Below, piece by piece: positions 46,856 to 60,140 of a stretch of 64,000 nt of DNA. Origin of the DNA: Vitis vinifera (taxonomy: Eukaryota; Streptophyta; Magnoliopsida; Vitales; Vitaceae); contig NC_081818.1 in NCBI RefSeq assembly GCF_030704535.1, positions 28,497,001-28,561,000 on the forward strand, written 5' to 3'. The position numbers and the translations under genes are program-made. The first letter of the stretch is position 1. The number at the start of each line of letters is the position of its first letter. The notes beneath the pieces are model-generated. The model was given only the letters and a program-made list of their open reading frames with translations. It did no database searches and was not told where the DNA came from.

Positions 46856-49800
46856 TCAAAGAGAAATAACCCCTAGTTGTCTTCTAATATCGGAAAATTG
46901 TTCTTCACTTAGAGGTTTTGTAAAAATATCGGCAAGTTGATCTTTTGTGCTTACAAATTCAAGTGTGATGTCACCCTTTTGTGCATGATCTCTAAGAAAA
47001 TGATGTCTAATTTCTATATGCTTGGTCCTAGAGTGTTGCACGGGATTTTTTGAAATATTTATGGTACTAGTGTTATCACATTTGATAGGAACATGCTCAA
47101 AAGATAAGTTAAAATCACTAAGTGTTTGTTTCATCCAAAGGATTTGAGCACAACACAAACCGGCTGCTATGTATTTGGCTTCCGCCGTTGACAAGGCTAC
47201 CGAATTTTGTTTTTTACTATGCCATGAGACAAGTGAGTGTCCTAAGAAATGACAAGTGCCACTAGTGCTCTTTCTTTCAACTCTACAACCGGCAAAATCG
47301 GCATCCGAGAATCCAATCAATTCAAAATTATCACCCTTAGGATACCACAAACCAATATTCATTGTCCCTTTCAAATATCTAAGAATTCTTTTAACGGCAC
47401 TTAAGTGAGATTCTTTAGGACAAGATTGAAATCTAGCACACAAGCATACACTATACATGATATCGGGTCTACTAGCGGTCAAATAAAGCAAGGATCCTAT
47501 CATGCCTCTATACATAGTTGAGTCAATAGATTTACCTTTTTCATCCATGTCAAGCTTGATGGATGAGCTCATTGGAGTTTTCATCACCTTGGCTTCTTCC
47601 ATGTTGAACCTCTTGAGAAGATCCTTTATATACTTTGCTTGATTGATGAAGGTTCCTTCCTTTAGTTGCTTGATTTGAAGTCCAAGGAAGTAATTGAGTT
47701 CCCCCATCATGCTCATTTCAAACTCACTATGCATACACTTAGAGAAATCTTCACAAAGAGAGTCATTAGTAGCCCCAAAAATAATATCATCAACATATAT
47801 TTGAACTAAAAGCATATCCTTTTCTTTGGTTTTAATGAAAAGAGTTGTGTCGATTTTTCCCATTTTAAAACCCTTTTTCAAGAGAAATTTACTTAGTCTT
47901 TCATACCAAGCTCTAGGTGCTTGTTTCAAACCATAAAGTGCCTTTTTAAGTTTAAAAACATGGTTTGGAAAGTTGAAGCTTTTAAAACCGGGTGGTTGTT
48001 CAACATATACTTCCTCATTTATGAAGCCATTTAGAAAAGCACTTTTCACATCCATTTGATATAGAATAAAGTCTTTGAAACATGCAAAAGCAAGCAACAT
48101 TCTAATTGCTTCCAATCTAGCTACGGGGGCAAAAGTCTCTTCATAGTCTATTCCTTCTTCTTGATTATATCCTTGGGCCACCAATCTTGCCTTATTTCTT
48201 ACTATGATGCCATTTTCATCCATTTTGTTTCTAAAGACCCATTTAGTTCCAATAACACTTTGATTTGAAGGTCTTGGTACTAGTTCCCATATTTCACTTC
48301 TTTCAAATTGATTTAATTCTTCTTGCATAGCAATCATCCAATTTTCATCAACTATAGCATCTTTTATATTTTTAGGTTCAATTTGAGAGATGAATGCAAG
48401 ATTATTACAAATATTTCTAAGGGATGATCTAGTTCTTACCCCACTTGATGGATTACCAATGATTTGATCTTGTGGATGGTTGATGACAAACTTCCAATCT
48501 TTTGGGAGGTCTTGGCTTGATTCTCCTTGCACTTGTTGAGGAGGAGGTAGTGCCAAAGGTGAATCTTCTTTCTTGGGATTCTCTCCACTTTCTTCTTGTT
48601 GTCTTTTGTCCTCGATTTGCAATTTTCCCATGGAGGTCTCCAATCCTAAATCATCATCAACACTTTCTCTTTCTTGAAGAGAATTGTTAGATTCATCAAA
48701 AATGACATGGATGGACTCTTCTACAACCATGGTTCTTTTGTTGAAAACTCTAAAAGCTTTACTTGAAGTTGAGTAGCCAAGAAAAATTCCAACATCGGAT
48801 TTTGCATCAAATTTTCCAAGATTATCTTTGGTGTTTAATATAAAACATTTGCACCCAAAGACTTTGAAATAGCTAATGTTGGGTTTCTTGTTTTTCCAAA
48901 GCTCATAGGGAGTTTTCTTAAGAATAGGCCTCAACAATATTCTATTTAAAACATAGCAAGAAGTGTTTACCGCTTCGGCCCAAAAATACTTTGGAAAATT
49001 GTTTTCATTTAGCATGGTTCTAGCCATTTCTTGAAGAGTTCTATTTTTCCTTTCAACTACCCCATTTTGTTGAGGAGTTCTAGGAGCCGAAAAATTGTGA
49101 TTGATACCATGCTTATTGCAATATTCCTCAAAGTCAAAATTCTCAAATTCTCTCCCATGATCACTTCTAATGCAAGTGATTGAAAAGCCTTTTTCATTTT
49201 GAACCTTGTTACAAAATTTTGAAAACTCATAAAAAGCTTCACTCTTTTGACTTAGAAACAAGACCCATGTGTATCTAGAGAAATCATCCACAATGACATA
49301 AGCATAAGATTTTCCTCCTAGACTAGGTGTCCTAGAAGGACCAAATAAATCCATGTGTAGCAATTCAAGAGGTCTAGATGTTGAGATGAAATTTTTGTTT
49401 TTAAAAGAGTTTTTGATTTGCTTTCCCATTTGACAAGCTTCACAAATTTTGTCTTTTTGAAAATTAATTTTGGGAAGGCCTCTAACGAGTTCATCTTTGT
49501 TGAGTTGGGAAATGAGGTCCATGTTAGCATGTCCCAACCTCCTATGCCACAACCAACTTTGATCATGCATGCTTGAAAAACATCTATCATGGCCATCATA
49601 TTTTGAAATATTTATAGCATATACATTTTCACATCTATGGCCCATGAAGATGGTTCTGTCATTTTGAATATCCTTGATGATACAATGAGATGCTTCAAAA
49701 ATTACTTTAAAACCTTTGTCACAAAGTTGACTAATGCTCAAAAGATTGTGTTTTAAACCATCTACTAATAAAACACTTTCAATAAGTGAGGATGTACCAT

Positions 49801-51688
49801 TACCTATGTTACCTTGACCAATGATTCTTCCTTTTGCATTGTCTCCAAAGGTGACATATCCTCCTTTTCTCTTTGTAAGGAAGGCAAACTTGGATTCATC
49901 TCCGGTCATGTGTCTTGAGCACCCACTATCCAAGAACCACTTATCTTCCTTTGAGCCCTACAAAATAGAATTCAAGTTGATTTAGGTACCCATGTCTTCT
50001 TGGGTCCTTGAGGGTTAGTGACTTTGGATTTTTCAATCCAAACCTTTTTAACCTTAGCTTTTGAATTCTTTTGAGCACCATTTCTTAAGGGACATGTACT
50101 ACTAATGTGCCCTCCTCTTCCACAAAAGTTACAAATAGTGGAAGGACATTCACTTGAGGATTCTTTTACAAAATAGTTTTTAAAATACTTTTGGTTCTTT
50201 GAAGATTTGAATCCTAGTCCTTGTTTGTCAAAAACACATTTTTGGCTTGCTAAGATCATTTCAAAGGACTTTTGTCCACAAGAGAAAATTGAAAGAGAGG
50301 AGGTCAACCATTCATTTTTCTTTTTCAAAATTTCATTTTCATTTCTTAAAATCTCATTCTCTTTTTCAAGATGAGTTTTTGAGATTTCATCAATTGAAAA
50401 CTTTTCTTTCACTTCCTCAAGTTCTTTTTCAAGTTCTTGAATTCTCTTTTTAAGAGAATTATTTTTCAAACTAAGTTTTTCAAAATCCTCATATAGTTCT
50501 TCAAAAATAACATGCATATCTTCATCACTAGAGTTAGAGTTTACCTCATCAAGATCATCTATTGCCATGAAGCACATGTTTGCCACTTCTTTTTCCTTTT
50601 CTTCCTCGGAAGATTCTTCACTCTCACTCCAAGTGGCCATCATTGCCTTCTTCATTCTTCTTTTGGCTTCAATTTTGTAGAGAGGACAATCATATTTAAT
50701 GTGTCCCGGCTTTTTGCATTTGAAGCATATCAAATCTCCTTTCTCTTCCCATTTATCTTTGTCACCATGTGATGAGGATTCCCTTCTTGAATTTCTTTTA
50801 GAGGTAAACTTTTTCCCTCTAAACCTTTCACCTCTCATGTACTTGTTTAGCTTTCTTGTGATGAGAGCTAAATCATCATCTTCTTCACTTGGTTTTTCTT
50901 CTTCAACATCTTCTTCTTCCTTGGTTGTAGCCTTGAGAGCTATGCTTTTCTTCTTCTTGTCTTCACTCTCTTGTAGTTGCTTTGTCAAACTAATTTCATA
51001 GGTCATCAATGACCCTAAGAGTTCTTCCATAGGTAGCTTGGTCAAGTCTTTAGCTTCTTGAATAGCTGTGACCTTTGTATGCCACTTTGAGGGTAGAGAC
51101 CTCAATATCTTCATCACCTTTTCGGATTCATTTATGACCCTTCCTAATGCTTCAAGGCCATTGACAATTTCAGTGAACCTAGTGATCATCTCAACAATAG
51201 TTTCAGTTTCTTTCATGGAAAACAATTCATAGTTATGGACAAGTATATTAATTTTTGACTCTTTCACTTGATTTGTTCCTTCATGAGTTATTTCAAGCAA
51301 TCTCCAAATTTCCTTAGCAGATTTACATTGGCATATTCTATTGTATTCATTCCTATCCATAGCACATTGCAAAGTAAAGACGGCTTTAGCATTTAATTGA
51401 AAATTTCTTCTATCAAGCTCATTCCATTCTTTCTTGGGTTTTGGAACCAAAACTCCATCAACTAATTTAGTGGGAAAAGTTGGGCCATCTTCAATGACAT
51501 CCCATACATCTAAATCAGTTGATTGTAAGAACCAAGTCATTCTAGCTTTCCAATAGGGATAGTCGGTTCCCGTAAAGAATGGAGCTCTATGTTTTGAAAA
51601 ATTTTCAGTTTGAGATGAGCTTGATGGAATAGCCATTTTCCTCTTAGACGATTAAGTCTTAAGCAAGAGGTCTAGCTCTGATACCAAT

Positions 51689-52914
51689 TGATAAAACAAA
51701 GGCTATGAATAATTAAGGAAAATACCCAAAAGGGGGGGTGAATTGGGTTTTTCAAAATCTTTTTCCACACAACAATATATGCACAAAATAAATAAAGGAA
51801 AGAGATAAAGGTAGAGAATTCAAACTCAGATTTATAGTGGTTCGGCACTCCCTTGCCTACGTCCACTCTCCTCAATCTCCTAACCGAGTGAGGGTTCCAC
51901 TAGCTTGAAGCTACAATCAAGCTTTCAATCGTCTTACACTTGGATTCCGGCTCCAATGGGCTCTTACACAATCTCTTCAAGATTTGAACCACTTGAAGGC
52001 TTTCACACTCAGTTTACACAAGGATGAAACTCTCAACCTAGCTTAAGGAAGGCTCAAGTACAAGAGAAAGCTAGGATGAATTGCAAGAGTGCACTAAGAA
52101 TATGCAATTGATGGTTTAATGCACTAAGAAAGAAGATGTGAGCTTTTTTTTGATCAAGAACAGGTAGGTAAGCTTTTAATGCAATTGTTCTCTTGGTCAT
52201 AAATGAATAGGAGCTCTCAATTTATAGGTTTCTAAGCTCGGGAGACAAAAACAGCAGAAAGTAGCCTCGACCGGACGAGCAAAGGGTCGACCAGATCACT
52301 AGCCGTTGGAGCATTTAATGCATAGCAGGTTACCGTTGCCTCGACCGGACCTCGACCGGACTTCGACCGGACCTCGACCGGACAAAGGGTGAGGCTCGAC
52401 CGGGAAGAGGAAGCTACTGGGAGAGAGAGAAAGTTTTTGTGTCTCCCTCGACCGGACCTCGGCCGGACAAGGAAAACCGGTCGACCGGTTCCCCAACCGG
52501 TTGAGCCGGTTGGCCATAGCCTCGACCGGATGAGCCTTTTGGCCCTGAAAACCTATCCTTTTTGATTTCTTTCTTTTCCAATACTTAGGCAAGGTCTTTA
52601 GTAGAGTTAATATGTCAATTTTGAGTTAATTTGCCTAAGGTATATTTGATAAAACTCGGGTTTTAAAGAAAATCAAGTTTTAAAGAATAAACCGAGTTTT
52701 CTAAGATGCATGAAAATGTATGAACATCCTAAGTGCACTCATGCTATCATCTTACATTCATTTCCTATGATCACAAGTCTTCCAAATGGTCTTTATCCCG
52801 TATTCGTTTGGTCCTTGAGATTATACCTGAGATTCTTAACAATTTAAAGCAATTAGTCACTTAACCACGGTTTGTTATCATCAAAACCTGATTAGGAGAA
52901 CCCTTGGGCTAACA
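51689..52914 (-). repeat. 5' LTR of inner copia
   Basis: About 1.23 kb, TGTTAGCCCAAGGG to TTGTTTTATCA on the minus strand. It contains a cluster of CGACCGG motifs (about 52266-52530). Confidence 0.85.
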
Positions 52915-54703
52915 GAGACCTTTTCACCGGTTTTGTCAAATGACTCCTTTAGAATCATTATGGCACTTATGGCTCATTATGATTTAGAGTTGCATCAAAT
53001 GGATGTTAAAACTGCGTTTCTTAATGATAACATTGATGAGACAATATACATGGTGCAACCGGAGAACTTTGACTCTAATGATTCAAAGCAACTTATATGC
53101 AAATTAAAAAGGTTCATATATAGTTTAAAACATGCATCTCGACAATGGTACCGAAAGTTTGATCAAGTGATTCCTTCATTTGGTTTTAAGGAGAACACCG
53201 TTGATCAATGCATATATCTCAAGTTCAGTAGGAGCAAATTCATTATCTTGATGTTATATGTAGATGATATTCTACTTGCAAGTAGTGATGTGGAACTTTT
53301 GCATGAAACCAAGCAATTTCTATCCAGTAAATTTGACATGAAGGATCTTGGTAATGCATCTTTTGTGTTGAGTATACAGATCTATAAGGATCGTTCAAGA
53401 GGTATACTTGGGCTATCACAAAAGTCCTACATCGATAAGGTGCTAAGTAGGTTTGACATGGGCAATTGTGCATCAGGAGACACACCTGTGGCAAAAGGCG
53501 ATAAATTTAGTTTGCACCAATGTCCGAGAAATAAACTTGAGAGGAATGATATGGAAAGGTTTCCTTATGCCTCGGCAGTAGGAAGTCTCATGTATGCATA
53601 AGTTTGTACGCGTCCAGATATTGCGTACATTATTGAAATGTTGGGCAGATATTCGAGTAACCCAAGTATGGATCACTCGAAAAAGGCAAAATGGGTTATG
53701 CGGTATTTACAGAGAACTAAAGATTATATGCTCACATATCAAAGATCTAGTCATTTAGAGATTGTGGGATATTTGGACTCTGATTTTGCGGGATGTCTTG
53801 ACAGTAGGAGATCTACTTCAGGCTACATCTTCATGTTGGCTGGAGAAGCAGTTTCATGGAAAAGTGTTAAACAAACACTTATTGCTTCTTCCACTATGGA
53901 GGCACAATTCATAGCCTGCTATGAGGCATCAAACCATGAGATATGGCTACGGAATTTTATCACTGAGTTGCGTATTATTGATGGGATTGAGAAACCATTG
54001 AGAATCAATTGTGATAATAAGGCCGTAGAATTGTATTTTAGGAACAACCGAAGTTCGTCAAAGTCCAAACACATTGACATCAAGTTCTTGGTTGTGAAAG
54101 AAAGAGTTCAGAGTCTTCAAGTATCAATCGAACACATAAGTACAAACTCCATGATTGTTGATCTGCTCACTAAGGGTTTGCCACCCAAAGTATTTCATGA
54201 GCATGTCACACATATGGGTATTGTACATATTAATGATATGCTAGTATAGTGGGAGTTTGTATTTGGGTTTTGTGTTTGTTTTCTTGATGTATTGTTATGT
54301 TTGTGTTATCTGTACAAACTTTAGTTTTAAAGACTATTGTGTTTGAATACTATAAATTGAAATGATGACTTTCAGAAGCAGTTTAACATTAAGTGTTGAA
54401 AATGGAATTTGACTATTTTTAGTCATAAAGTAGGACCAATTGGAAATAGATATATTAAAGATCACATTTTATGTAATTTCTATGCTACACATCCATACTT
54501 AATCCATGTTGCTAATTTTGTTAATGTTATGATCATTGATGGGTTTAGTTATAGTTATGATTAACGAAGGCCGCTTTGATCCCGTGTTAGCATAATTAGT
54601 AGACCGGATTGTTTAAGGATATTTGGATAGGATAGCAAAGATGAGCTTAATAAAGTATTATCATGAACATTATTCGGTAATATATGTGGTCCAAGTGGGA
54701 GAT

Positions 54704-55179
54704 TGTTAAAATAATTATGGATTCACATATATTAATAATTGTTTATGATTAAGCTATCTATATATATTCAATTTATATTTATTAAGTTTGAGTCACCTTG
54801 CGTGTAGAGCCCAAGTCACATGTGTCTTACATGATGGGCCTAAGACACATGTGGCCTAACAGCCCAATGGGTATTGTCCCTAAGGCATAGAGGAAGTTAA
54901 TAAAAGGGAAAAGCAAACTGAAATTTGGTGTCTTTTAGTTTTCTTTTCTGAAAATGCAAAAAACGTTCCCTCTCCTGCCTTCCATCACAAGAGAGAAAAC
55001 AGAAATGTGGTTTCCTCCCCTATTGCCTTAGAATAACCATATTTCTTCAAGATCAACAATGGATTCAGGTTTGTCTATATTCTCTAATATAATCAACATG
55101 TTTTCTTTATGATTTAACATGAGATTTCTGGTTTTGGGTTGATAAAATATTTAGTAATCTTTAAAACTGTTCTACAACA
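54704..55179 (+). repeat. 3' LTR of outer copia
   Basis: 476 bp, preceded by a polypurine tract; diverged from the left LTR by many substitutions and small length changes. Confidence 0.9.
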
Positions 55180-55447
55180 AGTAACACCATTGAGTTTTTC
55201 TTTCCCACAGCAAACGTATTCTTCACACCAGGCCCACCACAATAACAGAGGAATGGAAAAAATTATTCAAAGAGCTAAAGGCTTTGATACCATAGAAACT
55301 TTTCTCAATAGAATTTTACAGACCATTCTATTAAACTTCAGGATTAATGAACATCAAACACGCATATGCATACAAGTACATGAATGATCTAAAGCCAATA
55401 CTACGCAATCAGAGAAACATATTCGCAGCCCATGATATCGATTGTGG

Positions 55448-57028
55448 TTAGACTACTCCATTTTCTTTCACTGCCGACACTCCATTCTCTTTCACCTCTT
55501 CACCTGACGTTTCCTTCTCTTTCACTTCTCCAGCAGTTGCCTCCTTCTCCTTAGCTTCTTTCTCGCCCTTTAACCTCTCTTCTTCCTCTTCCTTCTCTTT
55601 AGCTTCCTTCTCGGCCTTCACCCTCGCTTCTTCCTTGGCGGTCTCAAGGGCCTGAATCAAATTCTCCAAACAAGCTGTCCCAGGATCATCAGTACTGATG
55701 GACTTGGGCATCAAATTTTCCGCAACGTCAGCAGGAGTCATATTGGTTTCCTCCAACAAGTTACGGATGCTTGCAAACAAATGGTGGGAGTCCAGATCCA
55801 AGTAATTCTTAGCAAGCACCTTGAATGCTTCAAAGCAACAGTAGGATAATTCTATGTGCTTGTCCATCCTCCCTCTCCTTATGAGAGCAGGATCAAGTTT
55901 TTCCACGTGATTGGTGGTGAAAACTATGAGTCTCTCTTCGCCACAAGCTGACCACAGCCCATCAATAAAATTCAGAAGCCCGGATAGAGTAACCTTGCTT
56001 TCTTTGCTTTCACCTTCTTTCCCCTTCTTAGGAATTGGATTATCCTTGGACTCTTCGTCCTCCTCTTCCTTTTCCTTCTTTTTCTTACGTTGGCCTGTGA
56101 GGTCAAGCGAACAGTCGATGTCCTCTATCACAATGATGGACTTACTCGTTGTCTCGATCAGTAGCTTCCGCAGCTCCGTGTTGTCCTTAACTGAAGTGAG
56201 TTCAAGATCATAGATATCATAATTCAAAAGGTTAGCCATGGCAGCAATCATGCTTGACTTGCCAGTTCCTGGAGGACCATGAAGGAGATACCCTCGCTTC
56301 CAAGCCTTCCCAATTTTTTAATAATAATCTTTCCTCGTGCGGAAGATGGTGAGATCATTAACAATTTCCTCCTTCTTCTTTGACTCCATTGCTAGAGTCT
56401 CAAAAGTGGCTGGGTGCTCAAAGGCTACATGACTCCACTCTGACTTTTTGCGCCCATACCATTTCTGACTTGGACTGTTAGTGTAGAGCTTCCGCTGCCG
56501 ATTTCTGACTGCAATTGCCTTCCCCTCCTTTATCACATGATTGAGATAAGACCCCACGATCAAATCTCGGTACTGTTTATGGAAAGTGAGCCTATAGTAC
56601 CTCTTCTCATCAGCAGTAGGATAAAAAGAAATGGTCTGCATTTTAGGGAGACTTTTATTGGAAGCCCACCAAAGCTTGACCCCATGGAATTCATCCGTGA
56701 CTTCTTCATGGTCATCCATGCTGAGGACTACAGATTGGCTGTCTTTGACGATATCTGCCTTGAGCCGCTTGGCCCGGGTAGATGAATTGGCACTGAGGTA
56801 GTTCTCAATGGCAGCATAGGCTTCGCTGCGCTTGCGTCTGAAGCTATTTTCAGTGAACTCCTGGACAGTGATTTGAATGTAAGGATACACAAAGCTCACC
56901 AAGTTGTGGCTGTACTTTTCCATATAGGGCCGGAGCTGGTGAGGGAAGTATTGCTGAAACATGGCCCAGAGAAACACTGCCCCAGCAGCTACTGAGCCTA
57001 GTTGAGCAAACATCTCGCCCATCACCAT
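55448..57028 (-). pseudogene. AAA-ATPase gene with one nonsense codon (unit B)
   Basis: A full-length copy of the BCS1-type AAA gene, 527 codons from MVMGEMFAQLGSVAAG to ENGVV. A single TAA at 56318-56320 (codon 237) replaces the TCA serine codon of LTIFRTRKDYYSKIGK found in units A and D. It lies 14 codons before Walker A (GPPGTGKSS at about 251). The rest of the frame is open and all AAA motifs are normal. Translation would stop before the ATPase core, leaving a 236-residue anchor plus AAA-associated piece. The tail has an extra KEAKEKE block and ends GVV instead of GVIPKEPPST. The nonsense codon could be fixed, allelic or a sequencing error. Confidence 0.85.
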
Positions 57029-57095
57029 CTTCTTCTCCAAAGTTTTCGAGTATCAGTAGTAAAATGTGTTTGTAAGGATTGAGCGTTGCTTGCCC

Positions 57096-57103
57096 ATTAT
57101 ATA
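57096..57103 (-). promoter_or_regulatory. TATA box of the unit B AAA gene
   Basis: Same CTATATAAT block as in units A and D, about 70 bases before the start codon. Confidence 0.65.
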
Positions 57104-59150
57104 GAGGAGCAAAACCGACCACTGATATTCATCATCTCACAAGTTCTACCGTGTCTCCTACTCTGTGGCTACCAGCTAACGACGACATTTCAAGTTGTAT
57201 TTTGTGCCTTCGTCCACAAGGAAGATTCCCACCGTGGAATAGGTGTGGAAATCTTATTGTAAAGACCAGATAATAAGAAACATCCCTCTCTACTGGTCAT
57301 AATCGTGTCCCAACTTCAAAGTCTTTAACACAACTCGCAAGGCAGTTGATAACTACATTAATTGTCGTCCACATACACCTTTAAAAAAGGTAAAAGAATA
57401 TTTAAATTTAGTCAATTGTTCCACATTTTTCTTTTTGGCATTTCTCCCATTTAATTTTCTTCTATTCTCAACGTGTACATTGGGTTGATGGCAATCAGCT
57501 GATGTCATCAATTTTTTTCAAATGCCTAAATTGCCCTTATTATAATTAATTTTAATTAACATATAAATTATCTTAATTAGTTTAAATTAATCATAATCAA
57601 CATTAAAGTAATCCATACATTTAATTTCAAATAAAAATAAATTAGTTCTTAAATATATTTTAATCAAACATAAATCAAATTAATTAATTAATTAATAACT
57701 AACACCATAAGATCTTTTATCTTATTGGATCAAAAAATCTCATTTTTCAATCTCACTTTTATTTTTCAAATGTTTATCTTATTTTCTTATTATCTCAAAT
57801 TATTAAAATTTCTCCCTCTAAAATTCGTACTCTAGAATTTATAAATTTTGGACTCCAAAATTTTGTTAATTTTGGATTATGAAATTTCATTATTTTCCAA
57901 GATTTGAATTTTATAATATTTGTAACATTAGGTATTTGGGTTTTTAAAATCTCTCCAACTTTGTCCCCATATTTGTATCTCACCTTATTGTGTAAATTTT
58001 TCATTTGGCGATTTTCTTTTCTTTTTAAATTATTTTTGTAATCCCATCAACCTCCTTTGTATTTCGATATTTTGGTCTTTCTTAACCATCTTCTCTATTT
58101 ATATATATATAAATAGACTACAAAGTAAAATACCTATAAATTTGATTAAAAGATGAATTCTAATAATCTTTAGAACCAAACTTTATAATATTTTTTTAAA
58201 AAAATTGACTATCAAATTATCAACTTTATATTATAAATATATTTCTTAATTAAACAATTTGTCCATTTCCTCTATTTGCCTCCTAGTCTATCTATGATTC
58301 TCCTCTTGGTCTTTCTATAATTCCATCCATGAAATTTGGTTTCTTTTTTGTTTGTATTTACATAAGTTTTGAGTTTAATATTTCTTAAAGCTTGAGAAAT
58401 TATAGTAAATAAATAAATAGAATTAGAGTCTGAAAACAATTTTAAAAAATAATTTTTAAAATATTTTTAATTATTTTAAGTTTTTTTTAAGAATATAAAA
58501 AAAAAGATGATGTATTATATACTTTTATATAATAAGAAATATCCCTCATAATTTTAATAGTTGTTCCAAATAATTTATCAAAAAACATCTAAATTTTGTT
58601 TTTAAAAAGATCATTTTCAATGGAAAGTAATGGTATTTTCGAAGTAAGAAAAAAAAATTGTCCTAAAGAATAGAACTTTATTTTCACGAAAACTTTCTAA
58701 ACAGGCCTAGGATTTTTGAAAGAAAAGGAAAGGTACTGACGGTTTTTCCACCAAATTTAAAAGAAAAATGATAAAAATTAAAGATGAAAAAAGATAAAAG
58801 AGTTGTGGGCCGACCCACCAGCACGGCAAAGCCCGTCCCAAGGGATTATGGACCATACTGGGCTGTCCATTTGTCTTGGACGAGCCGGCGGGTTGCGCAG
58901 CCCGTTGGAACGGTCCGTTTTACGGGGACATGATTTCAGCAACTCATTCTTGTCTTTTAATTTTTATTTTTTTTTTTGGAAATAAAGGCGGAAAAATGAT
59001 GGAAAAAAACCGTTGTTTTACACGGTTTGGACGAACAAAATTTGGAAACTTCTATATCACCCTTTACTAAATTATATGAATTATAATATACTCTATTTAT
59101 AAAAGTTTACGGAAATATTAATATACACTTTATTAATAATTTATGGAATT
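57104..59150. other. Gene-free right part of unit B
   Basis: AT-rich and aligned with 34915-37460, but without the hairpin insert. It has an extra GC-rich block at about 58805-58940 (GGGCCGACCCACC ... GGAACGGTCCG) that is mostly absent from unit A. Confidence 0.5.
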
Positions 59151-59328
59151 GTAATTCGGTGTGTCTAACTTAACCTAAAAGGGTTGGGACAGATTAAAGG
59201 AGGTCTTTGAAAACTCTCGAGGACCAAAAAAAACCCAAACAAAAATCTCTGATCCTTGGGTTTTTCTTTGCCAAAGCAAGATCCTTCAAACCAGACCCAC
59301 CACAATAACACAGGAATGGAAAAAATTA

Positions 59329-59951
59329 GGGACAATTGTGTTTTGGATCCATCTGGGCCCAAAAATTAAGATATAACCCATAAAAGTTACATAATTGAGG
59401 AGAAGGATATAAAACGTGAAAAGACCAATATACACTTCAAAACTATTTTGAATATTTTCTACCATAATGTTTAACAAACTTTTTTATCTTAATTTTTTTT
59501 AATAATTATTCTGAAAATTTATTATTTTTAGAAAACTAATTATTTTAAAAAATATATTCTAAAAATATATCATTTAAAAAAAAAAATTTGACATATTTTT
59601 AGTTATTTTTTACATACATAATTTTAAAAATATATATTTTTTAATATGTTTGATTTTTAAATAATAATAATAATAATTTATTTATATTTTTTTGAAAAAT
59701 AGTGTATTTTTTTCCAAATCACTAAATTAAATTAAATTTTATTGAGGTTTATAAAATGAATAAAATTTAAATTAATGTTTTTCTACTCTATTTTTTTTTA
59801 TAGTCAATAAAGGTAATTTTTGGAAAGATAAAAAATCTATATCCTTCTTCTCAATTTTCACACTTTCTCTAAGTCTTGGACTTAAATTGTGAACTTATAT
59901 AGACCAAAGCTTAATTTTTGAACCCAACTAGATCCAAAACACAATTGTCCC
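59329..59951. mobile_element. Mutator-like MITE, copy 2
   Basis: 623 bp with long terminal inverted repeats (GGGACAATTGTGTTTTGGAT at both ends) and a perfect 9-bp target-site duplication AAAAAATTA at 59320-59328 and 59952-59960. The matching place in unit B (55257-55265) holds one AAAAAATTA and no element, so it is an empty site. Inverted relative to copy 1 at 20942-21555. Confidence 0.92.
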
Positions 59952-60140
59952 AAAAAATTATTTAAAGAGCTAAAGGCTTTGATACCATAGAAACTTTTCT
60001 CAATAAAATTTTATAGACCATTCTATTAAACTTTGATTAATGAACATCAAACACGCATATGCATACAAGTACATGAATGATCTAAAGCCAATACTACGCA
60101 ATCAGAGAAACATATTCGCAGCCCATGATGTCGATTGTGG

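Larger units (their letters stand above)
43408..52914 (-). mobile_element. Ty1/copia LTR retrotransposon (inner, young), SIRE-like with an extra 3' gene
   Basis: Reads leftward. LTRs at 51689-52914 (5') and about 43408-44565 (3'). The primer-binding site TGGTATCAGAGC is next to the 5' LTR, and the polypurine tract AAAAAGGGGGAGAT is next to the 3' LTR. Gag spans 51636-49972, with zinc knuckles CFKCKKPGHIKYDC and CNFCGRGGHISSTC and a coiled coil between them. Pol is one long open frame at 49933-46856: end of protease (DSGCSRHMT), integrase, reverse transcriptase (YVDDIIFG) and RNase H. An extra open frame follows (46255-44855). The LTRs differ by about six substitutions over 1.15 kb, so the insertion is young. 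The coding parts look whole or nearly so. An ORF after pol is typical of the SIRE/Maximus lineage. Confidence 0.9.
41264..55179 (+). mobile_element. Ty1/copia LTR retrotransposon (outer, older), split by a nested copia element
   Basis: LTRs at 41264-41726 and 54704-55179 begin TGTTAAAATAATTATGG and end CTACAACA. The flanks AGTAT/AGTAA are a 5-base repeat with one difference. The primer-binding site TGGTATCAGAGCC follows the left LTR, and a purine tract (AAGTGGGAGAT) precedes the right one. Parts seen on the plus strand: gag (about 42600-43400, with a CX2CX4HX4C zinc knuckle near 43330-43372), reverse transcriptase (about 52930-53600, YVDDI near 53260) and RNase H (about 53640-54250). Protease and integrase are not seen. 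The element is broken in several places. The LTRs differ at many positions, so it is clearly older than the element inside it. Confidence 0.9.
55180..59150. repeat. Segmental duplication unit B
   Basis: The gene and upstream DNA match unit A (33300-37460). The downstream part (55195-55460) matches unit C (59260-60140), not A or D. Unit B is therefore tied to both neighbours and was cut at its left end by the copia insertion. Confidence 0.8.
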
